This document shows positions 36,001-44,510 of a stretch of DNA of 64,000 bases, one piece after another (position 1 is the stretch's first letter; each line of letters opens with the position of its first letter). Origin of the DNA: Salinibacillus xinjiangensis (GTDB lineage Bacteria; Bacillota; Bacilli; Bacillales; Alkalibacillaceae); contig NZ_WJNH01000001.1 of NCBI RefSeq assembly GCF_009649735.1, forward strand, positions 389,076 through 453,075. The letters are read 5' to 3'. The translations under genes and the position numbers were made by a program. The notes under the pieces are model-generated. The model saw only the letters and a program-made list of their open reading frames with translations. It had not been told where the DNA came from and did no database searches.

Positions 36001-37613
36001 TTAATTAATTTCCCCGAACGATTATCATAGATTGGTAGATTGTCAGTTAAAACACGGAAATATTCATCTTTTGATGAGAAGTTGGTCCTAACTGCATTTT
36101 TGTGTACATAGCCTATCCGATCACTAAAGATTATTCTCCACCAATTACCATAATCACTTACAATAGGATAGCTCTTGCCCTTGAGCAGCTTACCAATTTC
36201 AACTAATTTGCCTGATGAATTATCATATACACTGACTTTTTCCAATGGTGTAATAAGTTTTTCAGAGTTTTCATATTTATTATTTTGATTTTTAATATTT
36301 TTTCCTGTTGCAGCCTCTGTATCACTTGCATATACATAACCTGTAATATTGCCAAATTGAATTTTATGCCAATTTGGTCCATAGGAGCTGATTCTTGGAT
36401 AAACTTGTCCTTCAGTTAATTCTCCAACTTTCACAAGTTTTCCTGATCGATTATCATAAATTGGGACATTATCTGTTAATACTCGAAAATATTCATCACT
36501 AGATGAGATTTCTACCTTAACAGCATCCTTGTTCACGTACCCCACTCGATCGGACAATAGAACTCGCCACCAATTTCCATAATTACTAACAATGGGATAA
36601 CTCTTTCCCTTTTTGATTACACCAAAAGGAACTAAATCACCTGATGTATTGTCATATACTTTAACATCTTGTAAGGCTGTAAAATTTCTGCTCTGATTTT
36701 CATATTTTGAGTTTTTATTTTTAATTTGCTTTCCATCAACAGGTGTGGTACCTGGAGCATATACATATCCATAAATATCACCATACTGGATTTTATGCCA
36801 ATTCGGTCCATAGGAGCTGATTCTTGGATAGACTTGTCCGAGTTTTAGATAACCTACTTCCACATTTTCACCAGAGCGATTATCGTAAACAGGTAATTTT
36901 TCCTCATCGACTTTAAAATACTGGGCATTGGAGGTTTTCCATGGATTGGATACAGATAACGCATCTACAATCTTTCCTTCTCCATGTTCTTTCTTATCTA
37001 ATTCTAGATTAGAAGACTTTCTTTTTTCTTTGAGTTGTTCTTGCTGAGGTGTATCTGGCTTTACTTCATCTGTTACTTTGTCAGCATCCTGACTAGTTTC
37101 ATTTTCTGATTGTGACTCATCTATATCATACGCAACGTTACCAATATAGAAAGCCTTACCATTTTGTCCTTCATTTACGATAGGGTAGCTTGTTTGCTGG
37201 CTAAAAGCGATTTGAAAGCTTTGTCCCGACTCATTATTATATAAGAATTGCTTTTCATTAAAAATGACTTCCTCTAGATCTTCATGGTTAATTTCTACAA
37301 AAGAGGGGGCCGTTTCTTTGTCTATATCTACTTCTGTTAATTTCTCCTTATTAATGGCTACTCTATCTGTACCATATTGAATGAAAACTTTATTTGGATA
37401 TTCTTTTTTTTCAACACCGTACAGGTATGAATTGGGATAAACAATTACCTTCTCATTAATAGTTTTCTCCCCGGTTACCTGATAGAGTTTAAAATCATTT
37501 GCTTGAAAAGCATTTGTAGACTCTGCCGATACAATATTACGTATCGGAACTAGTGAGAAGATCAAAGATAAGATTATTATTACACTTGTTACTCTTTTTC
37601 CTACCTTTAGCAT
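33084..37613 (-). CDS. Secreted heparinase II/III-type polysaccharide lyase with about ten SH3-like repeats
   Basis: The longest gene here (about 1509 residues). It has a signal peptide, an N-terminal domain shared with the GH73 enzyme, a charged linker, eight clear SH3-like repeats and two degenerate ones (about 850-960). A heparinase II/III-like region covers about the last 560 residues. This starts with an alpha/alpha toroid segment (MAWHDEGTARRLSALV, ENTNHGMFQDEALIGF, HLEHSPSYHQTIASAIRSYG). It is followed by a beta domain (AAYHTSYHKHSDDLSVWIYN, YSSYAHNTLIVDDKG). Asn, His and Tyr residues in these motifs fit the catalytic set of uronate lyases. Such enzymes cleave heparin, heparan or alginate-like acidic glycans by beta-elimination; the natural substrate is unknown. 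The start at 37613 follows AAAGGAGGTGG. It is a likely EPS-remodelling enzyme given the sulfation genes nearby. Confidence 0.9.
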   Translation of the reverse strand: MLKVGKRVTSVIIILSLIFSLVPIRNIVSAESTNAFQANDFKLYQVTGEKTINEKVIVYPNSYLYGVEKKEYPNKVFIQYGTDRVAINKEKLTEVDIDKETAPSFVEINHEDLEEVIFNEKQFLYNNESGQSFQIAFSQQTSYPIVNEGQNGKAFYIGNVAYDIDESQSENETSQDADKVTDEVKPDTPQQEQLKEKRKSSNLELDKKEHGEGKIVDALSVSNPWKTSNAQYFKVDEEKLPVYDNRSGENVEVGYLKLGQVYPRISSYGPNWHKIQYGDIYGYVYAPGTTPVDGKQIKNKNSKYENQSRNFTALQDVKVYDNTSGDLVPFGVIKKGKSYPIVSNYGNWWRVLLSDRVGYVNKDAVKVEISSSDEYFRVLTDNVPIYDNRSGKLVKVGELTEGQVYPRISSYGPNWHKIQFGNITGYVYASDTEAATGKNIKNQNNKYENSEKLITPLEKVSVYDNSSGKLVEIGKLLKGKSYPIVSDYGNWWRIIFSDRIGYVHKNAVRTNFSSKDEYFRVLTDNLPIYDNRSGKLIKVGELAKGQVYPRISDYGPNWHKVEYGNINGYVYADETESASGTSLNNEKKKYSTMARSITPLQDTPVYDNSSGKLVEFATLREGKPYPKVSNYGNWWRVVVAGREGFVHKDAVKHNFRKGDKYFKVITEDLPVYDNRGKGLQKVGELRKGQTYPIVSNYGNWWRVQFGNVYGYVHKSGTEYGYQSDIKNLNTLYSKSNGLNIVAINDVVVHEKGSLTPFGELKGGTKYPVSFDYGNWWGIIYSDRVGFVQKNEVYKEFSQSDQSFITTRDTPLYINENGDLITVATLYKGNTFHRVEDYGNWHKVRLGNRYAYIWKKATAPKNEPINIKASTGIVSTIKDTKLYNDKQGSGPVASIQAGQKIPLIKKIDDQWSTTAVAGKTLYIKNDYIINLEKYSFHSQTNKNIDTIRTHILDTPFIGDNEKTPENETVQAADLILDNKILFPEFCKDPKNNDCPMNYENGIDWVHGEGVSKADQNSFLRQLHGMFFINDLAEAYRTTGNDNYIKKGYQIIQNWKAENPYTDPSHYMAWHDEGTARRLSALVNLFDSGKDVLTKRQQSNLFMIMIQHADLLASDHFYSENTNHGMFQDEALIGFSKYFYEFPVMDDYYQLAVSRMEGYFDSLISKDFVHLEHSPSYHQTIASAIRSYGLTINEFGDTGLANKFLSRYQKMVDYATHVIKPDGTWPLIADTYENKNNPSRNMWQENPYYLYASTNGQSGEMPQVTNKVYPDAGYAVFRDRWTNTDQGTYVFFTAAYHTSYHKHSDDLSVWIYNDEDIISEAGPYSYLLTEPTTKYAYSSYAHNTLIVDDKGLPRVDGKFNRTYIENYDLSNDKAPSVTGVNKRYDGVTHKRQLTYEKANGFIRVRDQISSDSSRNLKLLWHLAPNVVPSINNDNNKIVLKKDGQRVMEIDISGSVDPKIKSVYGNEDPIYKSWYFEYSKQTKGLEKVNTHTLIIEYEGQNALINTSFNLMK

Positions 37614-37720
37614 GAAAACTTCCACCTCCTTTTATAATAGAGAATAGTTATAACCTCTACTAATTTTACAATAAATAACACATGAATTACTAGGAGAAAT
37701 GTTTGTAAAAAAATATTATA

Positions 37721-37760
37721 TAAAAAAGAGAACCACTGAATTGAGCGTGGTTCTCTCTTT
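37721..37760 (-). terminator. Terminator of the asparagine-synthase-like gene
   Basis: AGAGAACCAC pairs with GTGGTTCTCT around a 10-base loop, with A and T tracts on each side. It sits just past the minus-strand stop codon. Confidence 0.7.
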
Positions 37761-37766
37761 TGAGTA

Positions 37767-40052
37767 TCAAATAAGGTATGATAGGACCATATTTTCTATT
37801 TTTAGTTTCTCTTTCTTCTCTTTATTTTGTACCACTTTTATTGCAAATTTAAAATTGGTTGCTTCTTTTGGTGGTTTAAATTGATATGAAAAGTTTTTAG
37901 GTTGATTCGTTAGATTAAAAGTAACTGACTGATTATAAATTCTTTTATTTTCATCGTAAGCCATAAAAAATAATATTATTTTTTGATTACTTTTCTTTGA
38001 TGAACCCATAAAGTCGATTTTATATTCTTTGTAGTCACCCAAAGTGGTTATTGACTTATACTTTTTATGGGGTGGGGTAGTAAACTTGCCTCCCATTGTT
38101 TGAATGTAAAGATTTTGTCCAGTTGATGAATGATTATATTTTGCAATGAGTTTAGATTTGCCTACTTTTACTTTTAGATTTTTCGTGTTTGTATTAATTT
38201 TAAAATCATGAAAATTAATATCCTTTTCCAGAACAGTTTTGGTTGCTGGCAAATCAATTTCAACCTTCCTAGATGGCTTATTCTTAGCTAACCACTTGTT
38301 CGATAATAATACTGAAGCTGTGTATAAATTCCAGACAAATACATCAATTTCCTTGTTATTTATCTTTGATTGATTATTGAACAATGCTTCTACTTCATTT
38401 CGATTTACTATATTGAAAATATCACTACTAGCATTACTGAAAATTTCCTCCATCATAGCTTGTTTCATATCAGATAAAGTCGTACGGCGCCAATTAAACG
38501 ACCCCTTTGATTGCTGTTTAGCAGTGATTGGAGTTCGCCGTTCCCATTGTTTTTCCTGCCCAGCTAAAGGGCCATCCTTTTCAAACTTCCAACGATCTGA
38601 GTTAAAAGGAACATCAACTAATTCAGGGGCTAACCTCAACAGTATGTTGTAAATCACCTCATCATTTATTAAGAATTCAGACGGGATTTTTAATAAGGAC
38701 TTATTTAGATTAGAATCAAAAAATGGTTGATACAAATGGTAGTTATAATTAAAACCAGTACGTGCGGCTGCAGACCAGCGACCTGTCCTATATTCGATAA
38801 AATACCTAGTCATTAAGTCAACTGGCGAATAATGACTCCTTTTTTGTAACCACTGATTCAGTTGTTCTTCATAGGTATCTTGATTTTCCTTATTAATAAG
38901 TTCATTAAAAAGGTTTAGTTTTCTAAATATTAATGTTTCAAGTCCTTTTCGATTATGCTCTCTAACAACTCTGTTATAGCCACCCCTTAAATGCTCACCA
39001 CCGTGTCCACCAAGAATAACTTTATCAGCATCAAAAGTATATCTACTAGATACATTTTCATACGCTGTTAACATCCCATCTGTAAAACTTAATATATTAG
39101 TTGTTCTACTTAAAATGTCTTGCACAACAAATCCTGATTGATTTTCCTTGGTGGCTGGCGTTGTAACCGAATGTTCTAATTGGAGGAGATCTGATATTTT
39201 TTTACCAACAATTACATCAGGATTTTCATCATATCCAAATGTATAAGTTTTAAAATCAGCATTAATATACTTTAAAGCTGCTACAATTAATCTACTGTCT
39301 TTTCCTCCTGTAATCGCAGCATTAATGGGTGTATGATTTTCATTAATTACTTTAAAGCTATTGATAAAATCTTGTGTTATATCATCATAAAATTGTTCAG
39401 TGGGCTGTTCTAACGAGTATTGTTTTCCTAAAGCATCATCTATGTCTTCAATTACCGTTTTCTCAGGGGTTGTTATAATCGTAGAATTAGGTGGTAAGAC
39501 ATTCACATTTTCATATGGTGTGAAATCAGAGTTGTAATATCCATTATGCAAGAATGGAACTAGATTTTCTAATTTATAATTAGGTGTCTCTCTATTAGTA
39601 GATATTAAATGTAATAATAACGCCCTATTACTAATATATGTATACTGATCATCTTCTGCCCAATATAATGGTTCCACCCTCGTAACTGTATTCCAAGCCT
39701 GTAAATAGTTTTTTTTGCTATTTGCAAATATTCCAGCGTATAGACCATTGATATTCGAAATCATCATGTTGCTCTGTTTATACGTAGAAGAATCTTTTAA
39801 CCTTTTATACATATCTTGAATATTTGAACTCGTGTATCCAGATAGTGTAAAGGCAAAATCACGTTCATTAGGCATTTGATGTATCCCCTCATTTGTCCAA
39901 TAAGATACTATTATATTGGACTTCTCTGATTTCCACAATTTTGGTGGGGTATCAATCCCTAGAACGATTGAACCTCTATTTGATATATTCTGTAGTAAGT
40001 CCTGACTTATTTCTACATTTCTTTTACTTTGAACCCCTAGAAAAACATGCAT
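37767..40052 (-). CDS. Asparagine-synthase-like ATP-pyrophosphatase protein lacking the glutaminase Cys, with C-terminal beta domain
   Basis: A 761-residue protein. The N-terminal part (about 1-190) has the layout of a class II amidotransferase domain, but residue 2 is His, not the essential Cys. The middle (about 240-520) shows PINAAITGGKDSRLIVAAL, a PP-loop (SGGxDS in the family), and ILGGHGGEHLRGGYN, as in AsnB. The last 150 residues (about 610-761) form a predicted beta-rich, carbohydrate-module-like region. AsnB-like proteins in glycan clusters may amidate uronic acids. The lost Cys suggests it uses free ammonia or does not amidate. It is transcribed on the minus strand after two large glycosyltransferase genes. 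No secretion signal is seen. Confidence 0.8.
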   Translation of the reverse strand: MHVFLGVQSKRNVEISQDLLQNISNRGSIVLGIDTPPKLWKSEKSNIIVSYWTNEGIHQMPNERDFAFTLSGYTSSNIQDMYKRLKDSSTYKQSNMMISNINGLYAGIFANSKKNYLQAWNTVTRVEPLYWAEDDQYTYISNRALLLHLISTNRETPNYKLENLVPFLHNGYYNSDFTPYENVNVLPPNSTIITTPEKTVIEDIDDALGKQYSLEQPTEQFYDDITQDFINSFKVINENHTPINAAITGGKDSRLIVAALKYINADFKTYTFGYDENPDVIVGKKISDLLQLEHSVTTPATKENQSGFVVQDILSRTTNILSFTDGMLTAYENVSSRYTFDADKVILGGHGGEHLRGGYNRVVREHNRKGLETLIFRKLNLFNELINKENQDTYEEQLNQWLQKRSHYSPVDLMTRYFIEYRTGRWSAAARTGFNYNYHLYQPFFDSNLNKSLLKIPSEFLINDEVIYNILLRLAPELVDVPFNSDRWKFEKDGPLAGQEKQWERRTPITAKQQSKGSFNWRRTTLSDMKQAMMEEIFSNASSDIFNIVNRNEVEALFNNQSKINNKEIDVFVWNLYTASVLLSNKWLAKNKPSRKVEIDLPATKTVLEKDINFHDFKINTNTKNLKVKVGKSKLIAKYNHSSTGQNLYIQTMGGKFTTPPHKKYKSITTLGDYKEYKIDFMGSSKKSNQKIILFFMAYDENKRIYNQSVTFNLTNQPKNFSYQFKPPKEATNFKFAIKVVQNKEKKEKLKIENMVLSYLI

Positions 40053-40084
40053 ACCTCTTCCTCCAATTAAATTGTAAAATTAGA

Positions 40085-40111
40085 TGAGGTATTCGATTAA
40101 CGAATACCTCA
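40085..40111 (-). terminator. Hairpin after the tandem glycosyltransferase gene
   Basis: TGAGGTATTCG and CGAATACCTCA enclose a 5-base loop between two minus-strand genes. The following minus-strand sequence is only moderately T-rich, so it may attenuate rather than fully end transcription. Confidence 0.5.
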
Positions 40112-40128
40112 ATGTTATTATTGACCTA

Positions 40129-42327
40129 CTATTGTTTATTGTAAACTTCTTTTATTAAATGGTCCCACTTTTCGCACAACATGTATTTTTCGTAGTGATT
40201 TAAAATGAAATTACGAGCATTTTCTCTCCACTCATTTTGAGTTTCTTCAGAGAAAGAATTGAACTGTTTTATAAAGTCTACCGCTTCTTCTGTATCATGA
40301 TATATATATTTATCTTCATAGATAAATTCTGCTCCATCCCAATCGCGTATGACAGGAATAGTTCTTGCAGCCATCCCTTCAGCTACAGCAAGATGGAAAC
40401 TTTCAAAATCACTTGGAGATAGTACAAAACCTATCTTTTGATACCATTCACTAATATCTCCCCAACCTTCAAAAATAACTGAATCTTTCCATGGGCTAGA
40501 GTTTATCCTTGTGAATAATTCCGTATAATATTCTCTCTCTGCTGTTCTTGCCCATAACCACTTATATTCAATTGGTAATTTTCCTTTCACAATTAAATTA
40601 TACCTTTTATCTTGCTCCCATAACTTTTCAAAAATTTCCAAAGATAGATCTAGTCTCTTCCTGCTTGGACAAATACCCTGCATACCGATATTAAAATTTG
40701 AATCAGGGAGCTTGGGTTTATCTAACTTTTCAGTGTCAACTAGATTATGAATAATCTTTGCTTTTTCCTCTGGGATAAACGGAAAGGTTTCATATATATC
40801 ATTTTTGATTCCTTGAGCAATAAACACAATATTATTAACAGAATTCCATTTGGTTTCCTTTGGATACTCTGTATTCTTTTCTTGCAAATGCATGCGTATA
40901 ATCATTTTTTGATTTTCACTTATTCTATTCGAATACCATACCGCGTTTCCTAATCCCCATTCGGCAACTATAACATCAGCCCAGTTTAATAACTCTTCAC
41001 TTAAGGACTCATCGTGTGTATTATGCCCATCCCATTGATCAATCTTTACGATGTAATCATTGTGAGCACTAAAGTAATCAATAATCATTTGTGCAAATTT
41101 TAAATCATGTCCCGCAAATAATAGTCGAATTTTATCAAATAAACGCTCATTGATTACTTTAAATTCCTTAGTGTTATTTGCTATTTCCATTAATCTAGGC
41201 CTTAGATGTTCTGCAACTTTTTTGAAGGTATGATTTTGACTAACATTATAGACAACCTTAGCTGCATGACGATATACTTCAGGATTAGTAAATGCCAGCT
41301 TGATTTTCTCTTCAAATTCTCGTTTACTATTAGCGTACAATGGGTAATCAGGTCCATATATGCTCTCATGTAATTTGTTTCTGTTTAAAATAACCGGTTT
41401 ACCATTTATCCCGAATTCCAATACTTTGGTGGAAAGTTCCATACTTTCATCTAATGCTTCATGTCTCCAGGATACACCTAAATCGCTTTGTTGTATTTCA
41501 GTTTGAACTTCCTTTCTAGTTAGTCCCTTCTTCCAAAGAATTTTTTCGGATTCATTTAATATTCGCTCAACATTATACTTATAATTATACTGAAAAGGGT
41601 AGTTATGAAATTTATCTCCAATTACTACAAATTTTAAATTCTCCTCATCCATTGAATCAACTACCCTGAACATATCAGGTACTCGCCATAAGGGAGAAAA
41701 CTTTCCAGCATAAATCAGGGTATTATTATTATTATTAAATTCTTTTATATTACGTTCTTGATTTGGAATCATTGGTGGAACATATAAAAACTTGTCGTTT
41801 TGTTCTATATTTAACAATGATTGAAAATACTCAATTAACCTAGGTGTTTGGCACCCTAAGGCAGCACTATTATTATACAATGTGCTTAGATAAATCATAT
41901 CTTCTTTAGTGACTTTCTCTCTCTCCTGGGGAAAGTCGGTTAAATAAAATATGGTTTTATGTGAAATTTTATAAACTTGAGAAATTTCCTTCGCTATATT
42001 ATAGCCTCTAATAATCACTAAATCGTAGTGGTTTTCCTGGTCTAGTTCATCAATTATCTCTGCTGCTAAAGTCGCGGATAGATACGACTTATTCTTTTTT
42101 TTCGCGAGCCCTTGAGAGAAGGGATCTACCATCTCAACATTATTATAATCAAAGAGGTTGTTCAGTACTGCTTTTCGTACAACAGGAAATTTTAATAAAA
42201 TATTCACCTTGGTATCTTCAAATTGAGCTAATGTCTCAGATATAGATGACAGCCAGATTGATGATCCATCAATAATATTTGCATTCACGTCTCCATATAT
42301 TAAAACATTTAACCTTGTTTGGTCCAA
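40129..42327 (-). CDS. Double GT-B (GT4-like) glycosyltransferase
   Basis: A 732-residue cytoplasmic protein made of two glycosyltransferase modules. Module 1 (about 1-380) begins LNVLIYGDVNANIIDGSSIW and has NTLIYAGKFSPLWRVPDMF and LSTKVLEFGINGKPVILNR near the donor site. Module 2 (about 395-730) begins IRLLFAGHDLKFAQMIIDYF and has FNIGMQGICPSRKRLDLSLE and SPSDFESFHLAVAEGMAA, the GT4 donor motif with E...E. It probably adds two sugars in a row, or makes a repeating disaccharide. It lies 20 bases downstream of the 715-residue transferase, so they are likely an operon. Confidence 0.82.
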   Translation of the reverse strand: MDQTRLNVLIYGDVNANIIDGSSIWLSSISETLAQFEDTKVNILLKFPVVRKAVLNNLFDYNNVEMVDPFSQGLAKKKNKSYLSATLAAEIIDELDQENHYDLVIIRGYNIAKEISQVYKISHKTIFYLTDFPQEREKVTKEDMIYLSTLYNNSAALGCQTPRLIEYFQSLLNIEQNDKFLYVPPMIPNQERNIKEFNNNNNTLIYAGKFSPLWRVPDMFRVVDSMDEENLKFVVIGDKFHNYPFQYNYKYNVERILNESEKILWKKGLTRKEVQTEIQQSDLGVSWRHEALDESMELSTKVLEFGINGKPVILNRNKLHESIYGPDYPLYANSKREFEEKIKLAFTNPEVYRHAAKVVYNVSQNHTFKKVAEHLRPRLMEIANNTKEFKVINERLFDKIRLLFAGHDLKFAQMIIDYFSAHNDYIVKIDQWDGHNTHDESLSEELLNWADVIVAEWGLGNAVWYSNRISENQKMIIRMHLQEKNTEYPKETKWNSVNNIVFIAQGIKNDIYETFPFIPEEKAKIIHNLVDTEKLDKPKLPDSNFNIGMQGICPSRKRLDLSLEIFEKLWEQDKRYNLIVKGKLPIEYKWLWARTAEREYYTELFTRINSSPWKDSVIFEGWGDISEWYQKIGFVLSPSDFESFHLAVAEGMAARTIPVIRDWDGAEFIYEDKYIYHDTEEAVDFIKQFNSFSEETQNEWRENARNFILNHYEKYMLCEKWDHLIKEVYNKQ

Positions 42328-42347
42328 AGAGGTATCCCCCTCTCTTT

Positions 42348-44495
42348 TTAGATATCTACTTCATTTTTTGGAATGTTTGTTACAGAATTCTTTACAAAAT
42401 TATAAATGTCTGTTGAGAACAGGCGCATCCCATAAGAATTTAACGTACTTAAATCAATTGTACCTTCAATCATGTCGGTGATACTCACATTAAACTCTTT
42501 AAGATTATCTGTTTTCATTAAGTATGCGTCACCGAGCAATGATGTTGTATATGTGTATTCAGATTGCTTATTGTTCTCCTTAAGATTATTATTCTCAACA
42601 CTATAATATGCGGCTTTCCCAACAGTATCAGCCTTAGAATACTTATAAGCATTTATTAAGTCAGATAAATAGTATTTACCATAATGATTATTGGGGTTCA
42701 TTGTTCCAATTAAATCATATTTGGCTATAAAACCGTCAACAGTCGCTTTTAGATTATCTGTTTCTTCACTAATATTAATGTATGTGATATCCTCTTCATT
42801 ACTATGCTTTTCATCCATATAATTCAAAACTAATAAGTGTTTTGAATTATAATTCTGGTTAAAAAATGAATTTTTTATTCCTTCAAGTTCTTCAGACGAA
42901 TACACCTTACCAATAATAGCTACATCAAATTTATATGGTTTCTCAATTGTAAAACCAGCATTAGTCGCTATTTTATATAATCGGTGTGCGTAGGTGTGTT
43001 CATCAAATACAGTTCTCATTCCTTTTATTTCATTACGATTTCTTAAATTCTCATCGTTAATGACTGAACCTATTTTGTCCTCAACGTCATCATTTCCATG
43101 AATTTGTGTGACAAAATCACCAAACAGTTGATTAATTCCTACCGAGTCTGTTGATACAACAGAGGTGCCACATGCCAATAATTCATATACTCTCCTCGAA
43201 AACATAGTTGGAGAGTCTTTAACTGAATTCACATTTAGGAATATTTTAAACTGTTTATATACCTTCACTAGTTCTTCATATGGTAGTGAACCTTGTATGT
43301 GATTGCTAAATTTTTCAGGGTATTGCATATGCGGATTTACGTTATTGGCATTATAATTCCGATCAAAAATTACTAAACCATACTTTTTAGAAACCTCTAA
43401 TAAGTTTTCCTGCTCTATTCTTCTTTGTTCATGTCGGTTTGCGTAATAAGAGCCAGCAAAACTTATATTGTTCTCTTTGTAATTTGGTACCTTGACTGGA
43501 TTATGAAGAACTGGTTGAGCAGCAAATGAAAGTGAATAGACATTATCGTTCCCAGTCACCTCTTTATATTGCTCTATTAAATTTGCATCAGAAGTATAAA
43601 TATAATCAAACTTACTAGCCGTATTTATAAAACGATCGAAATGGATAGGGTCTTCTTTATTCCAAAAAACAGTAGGTATATTATTTTGTTTACACCACTT
43701 TAACATTTCATCAAGCTCAGAGCCCTGATCAATATTATATTTGGCAATCTTATATTGCCAGGAACCGCTATTCCCTTTCCAAGCAGATTCAACTAGTAAC
43801 ATATGTGGCAGTTCTGTCTTTAATATTTCAAACCAATTATCCGGCCTAAATGTAATTAAATTTGCATCATACTTGAAGGCTTGATAAGAAAAATCATCTA
43901 AAATAGCAGCAACTCTTAATTCCTTAAGCTTTTGAGGATTATTATATAGTCCCATAAGAAATAACTCATTGGCTTTTTTATTGATGAGTTTTTCCCTGTC
44001 TAATATGAATTGATCAGAGACCTTTGGAACTTCACCCATGGCAAATGGCAATTTAACTTTATTGTATTTTCTTTTCTTCTTCGTTAGTTTTCTTTTAAAG
44101 GCCCCGCCAACTGCTTTAGACACATTAAAAAGTTCTTTAGGAAGATGTTTTGGTTGACTTACACCTATTTTTAAACGCTTGGATACGTAAAGAGGAAAGG
44201 ACTGTTCAAGAACAGTTACTCGATTTTGTAAGTAGTTAATGTTTTTTTCTCGGTCTGATAAAGCTCTTTCAACTAATTTTTCATATTTTTTGATTCTTTC
44301 CAAAAGCTCTTGTTCATTGTACTTAGATAGAATTATATCTTGTTTTAGCTTCTTTCGTTCATCTAATAATTGTGATAATATTTCTTCCTTTTTTCGCATT
44401 GAAATCAATGGATTATCTTTATTTATTTTATCAATTTGGGCTTGTAATTGGTCAATTCGCTTTAAAACTGTATCTAAAGATGCTTCTTGGTCCAT
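42348..44495 (-). CDS. Coiled-coil glycosyltransferase with CgeB-like and second C-terminal module
   Basis: A 715-residue protein. Residues 1-100 are heptad-rich and charged (coiled coil, MDQEASLDTVLKRIDQLQAQ onward). Residues about 195-500 form a GT-B domain like CgeB, with VFWNKEDPIHFDRFI, ISFAGSYYANRHEQRR and FSRRVYELLACGTSVVSTDS. Residues about 515-700 resemble a GT2-like domain (FDVAIIGKVYSSEELEGIKN, then NPNNHYGKYYLSDLINAYKY). The coiled coil may join it to the double glycosyltransferase coded downstream. The polymer made is not known. It is separated from gtaB copy 2 by 15 bases on the same strand. Confidence 0.78.
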   Translation of the reverse strand: MDQEASLDTVLKRIDQLQAQIDKINKDNPLISMRKKEEILSQLLDERKKLKQDIILSKYNEQELLERIKKYEKLVERALSDREKNINYLQNRVTVLEQSFPLYVSKRLKIGVSQPKHLPKELFNVSKAVGGAFKRKLTKKKRKYNKVKLPFAMGEVPKVSDQFILDREKLINKKANELFLMGLYNNPQKLKELRVAAILDDFSYQAFKYDANLITFRPDNWFEILKTELPHMLLVESAWKGNSGSWQYKIAKYNIDQGSELDEMLKWCKQNNIPTVFWNKEDPIHFDRFINTASKFDYIYTSDANLIEQYKEVTGNDNVYSLSFAAQPVLHNPVKVPNYKENNISFAGSYYANRHEQRRIEQENLLEVSKKYGLVIFDRNYNANNVNPHMQYPEKFSNHIQGSLPYEELVKVYKQFKIFLNVNSVKDSPTMFSRRVYELLACGTSVVSTDSVGINQLFGDFVTQIHGNDDVEDKIGSVINDENLRNRNEIKGMRTVFDEHTYAHRLYKIATNAGFTIEKPYKFDVAIIGKVYSSEELEGIKNSFFNQNYNSKHLLVLNYMDEKHSNEEDITYINISEETDNLKATVDGFIAKYDLIGTMNPNNHYGKYYLSDLINAYKYSKADTVGKAAYYSVENNNLKENNKQSEYTYTTSLLGDAYLMKTDNLKEFNVSITDMIEGTIDLSTLNSYGMRLFSTDIYNFVKNSVTNIPKNEVDI

Positions 44496-44510
44496 TATTT
44501 CACCCTCCTT

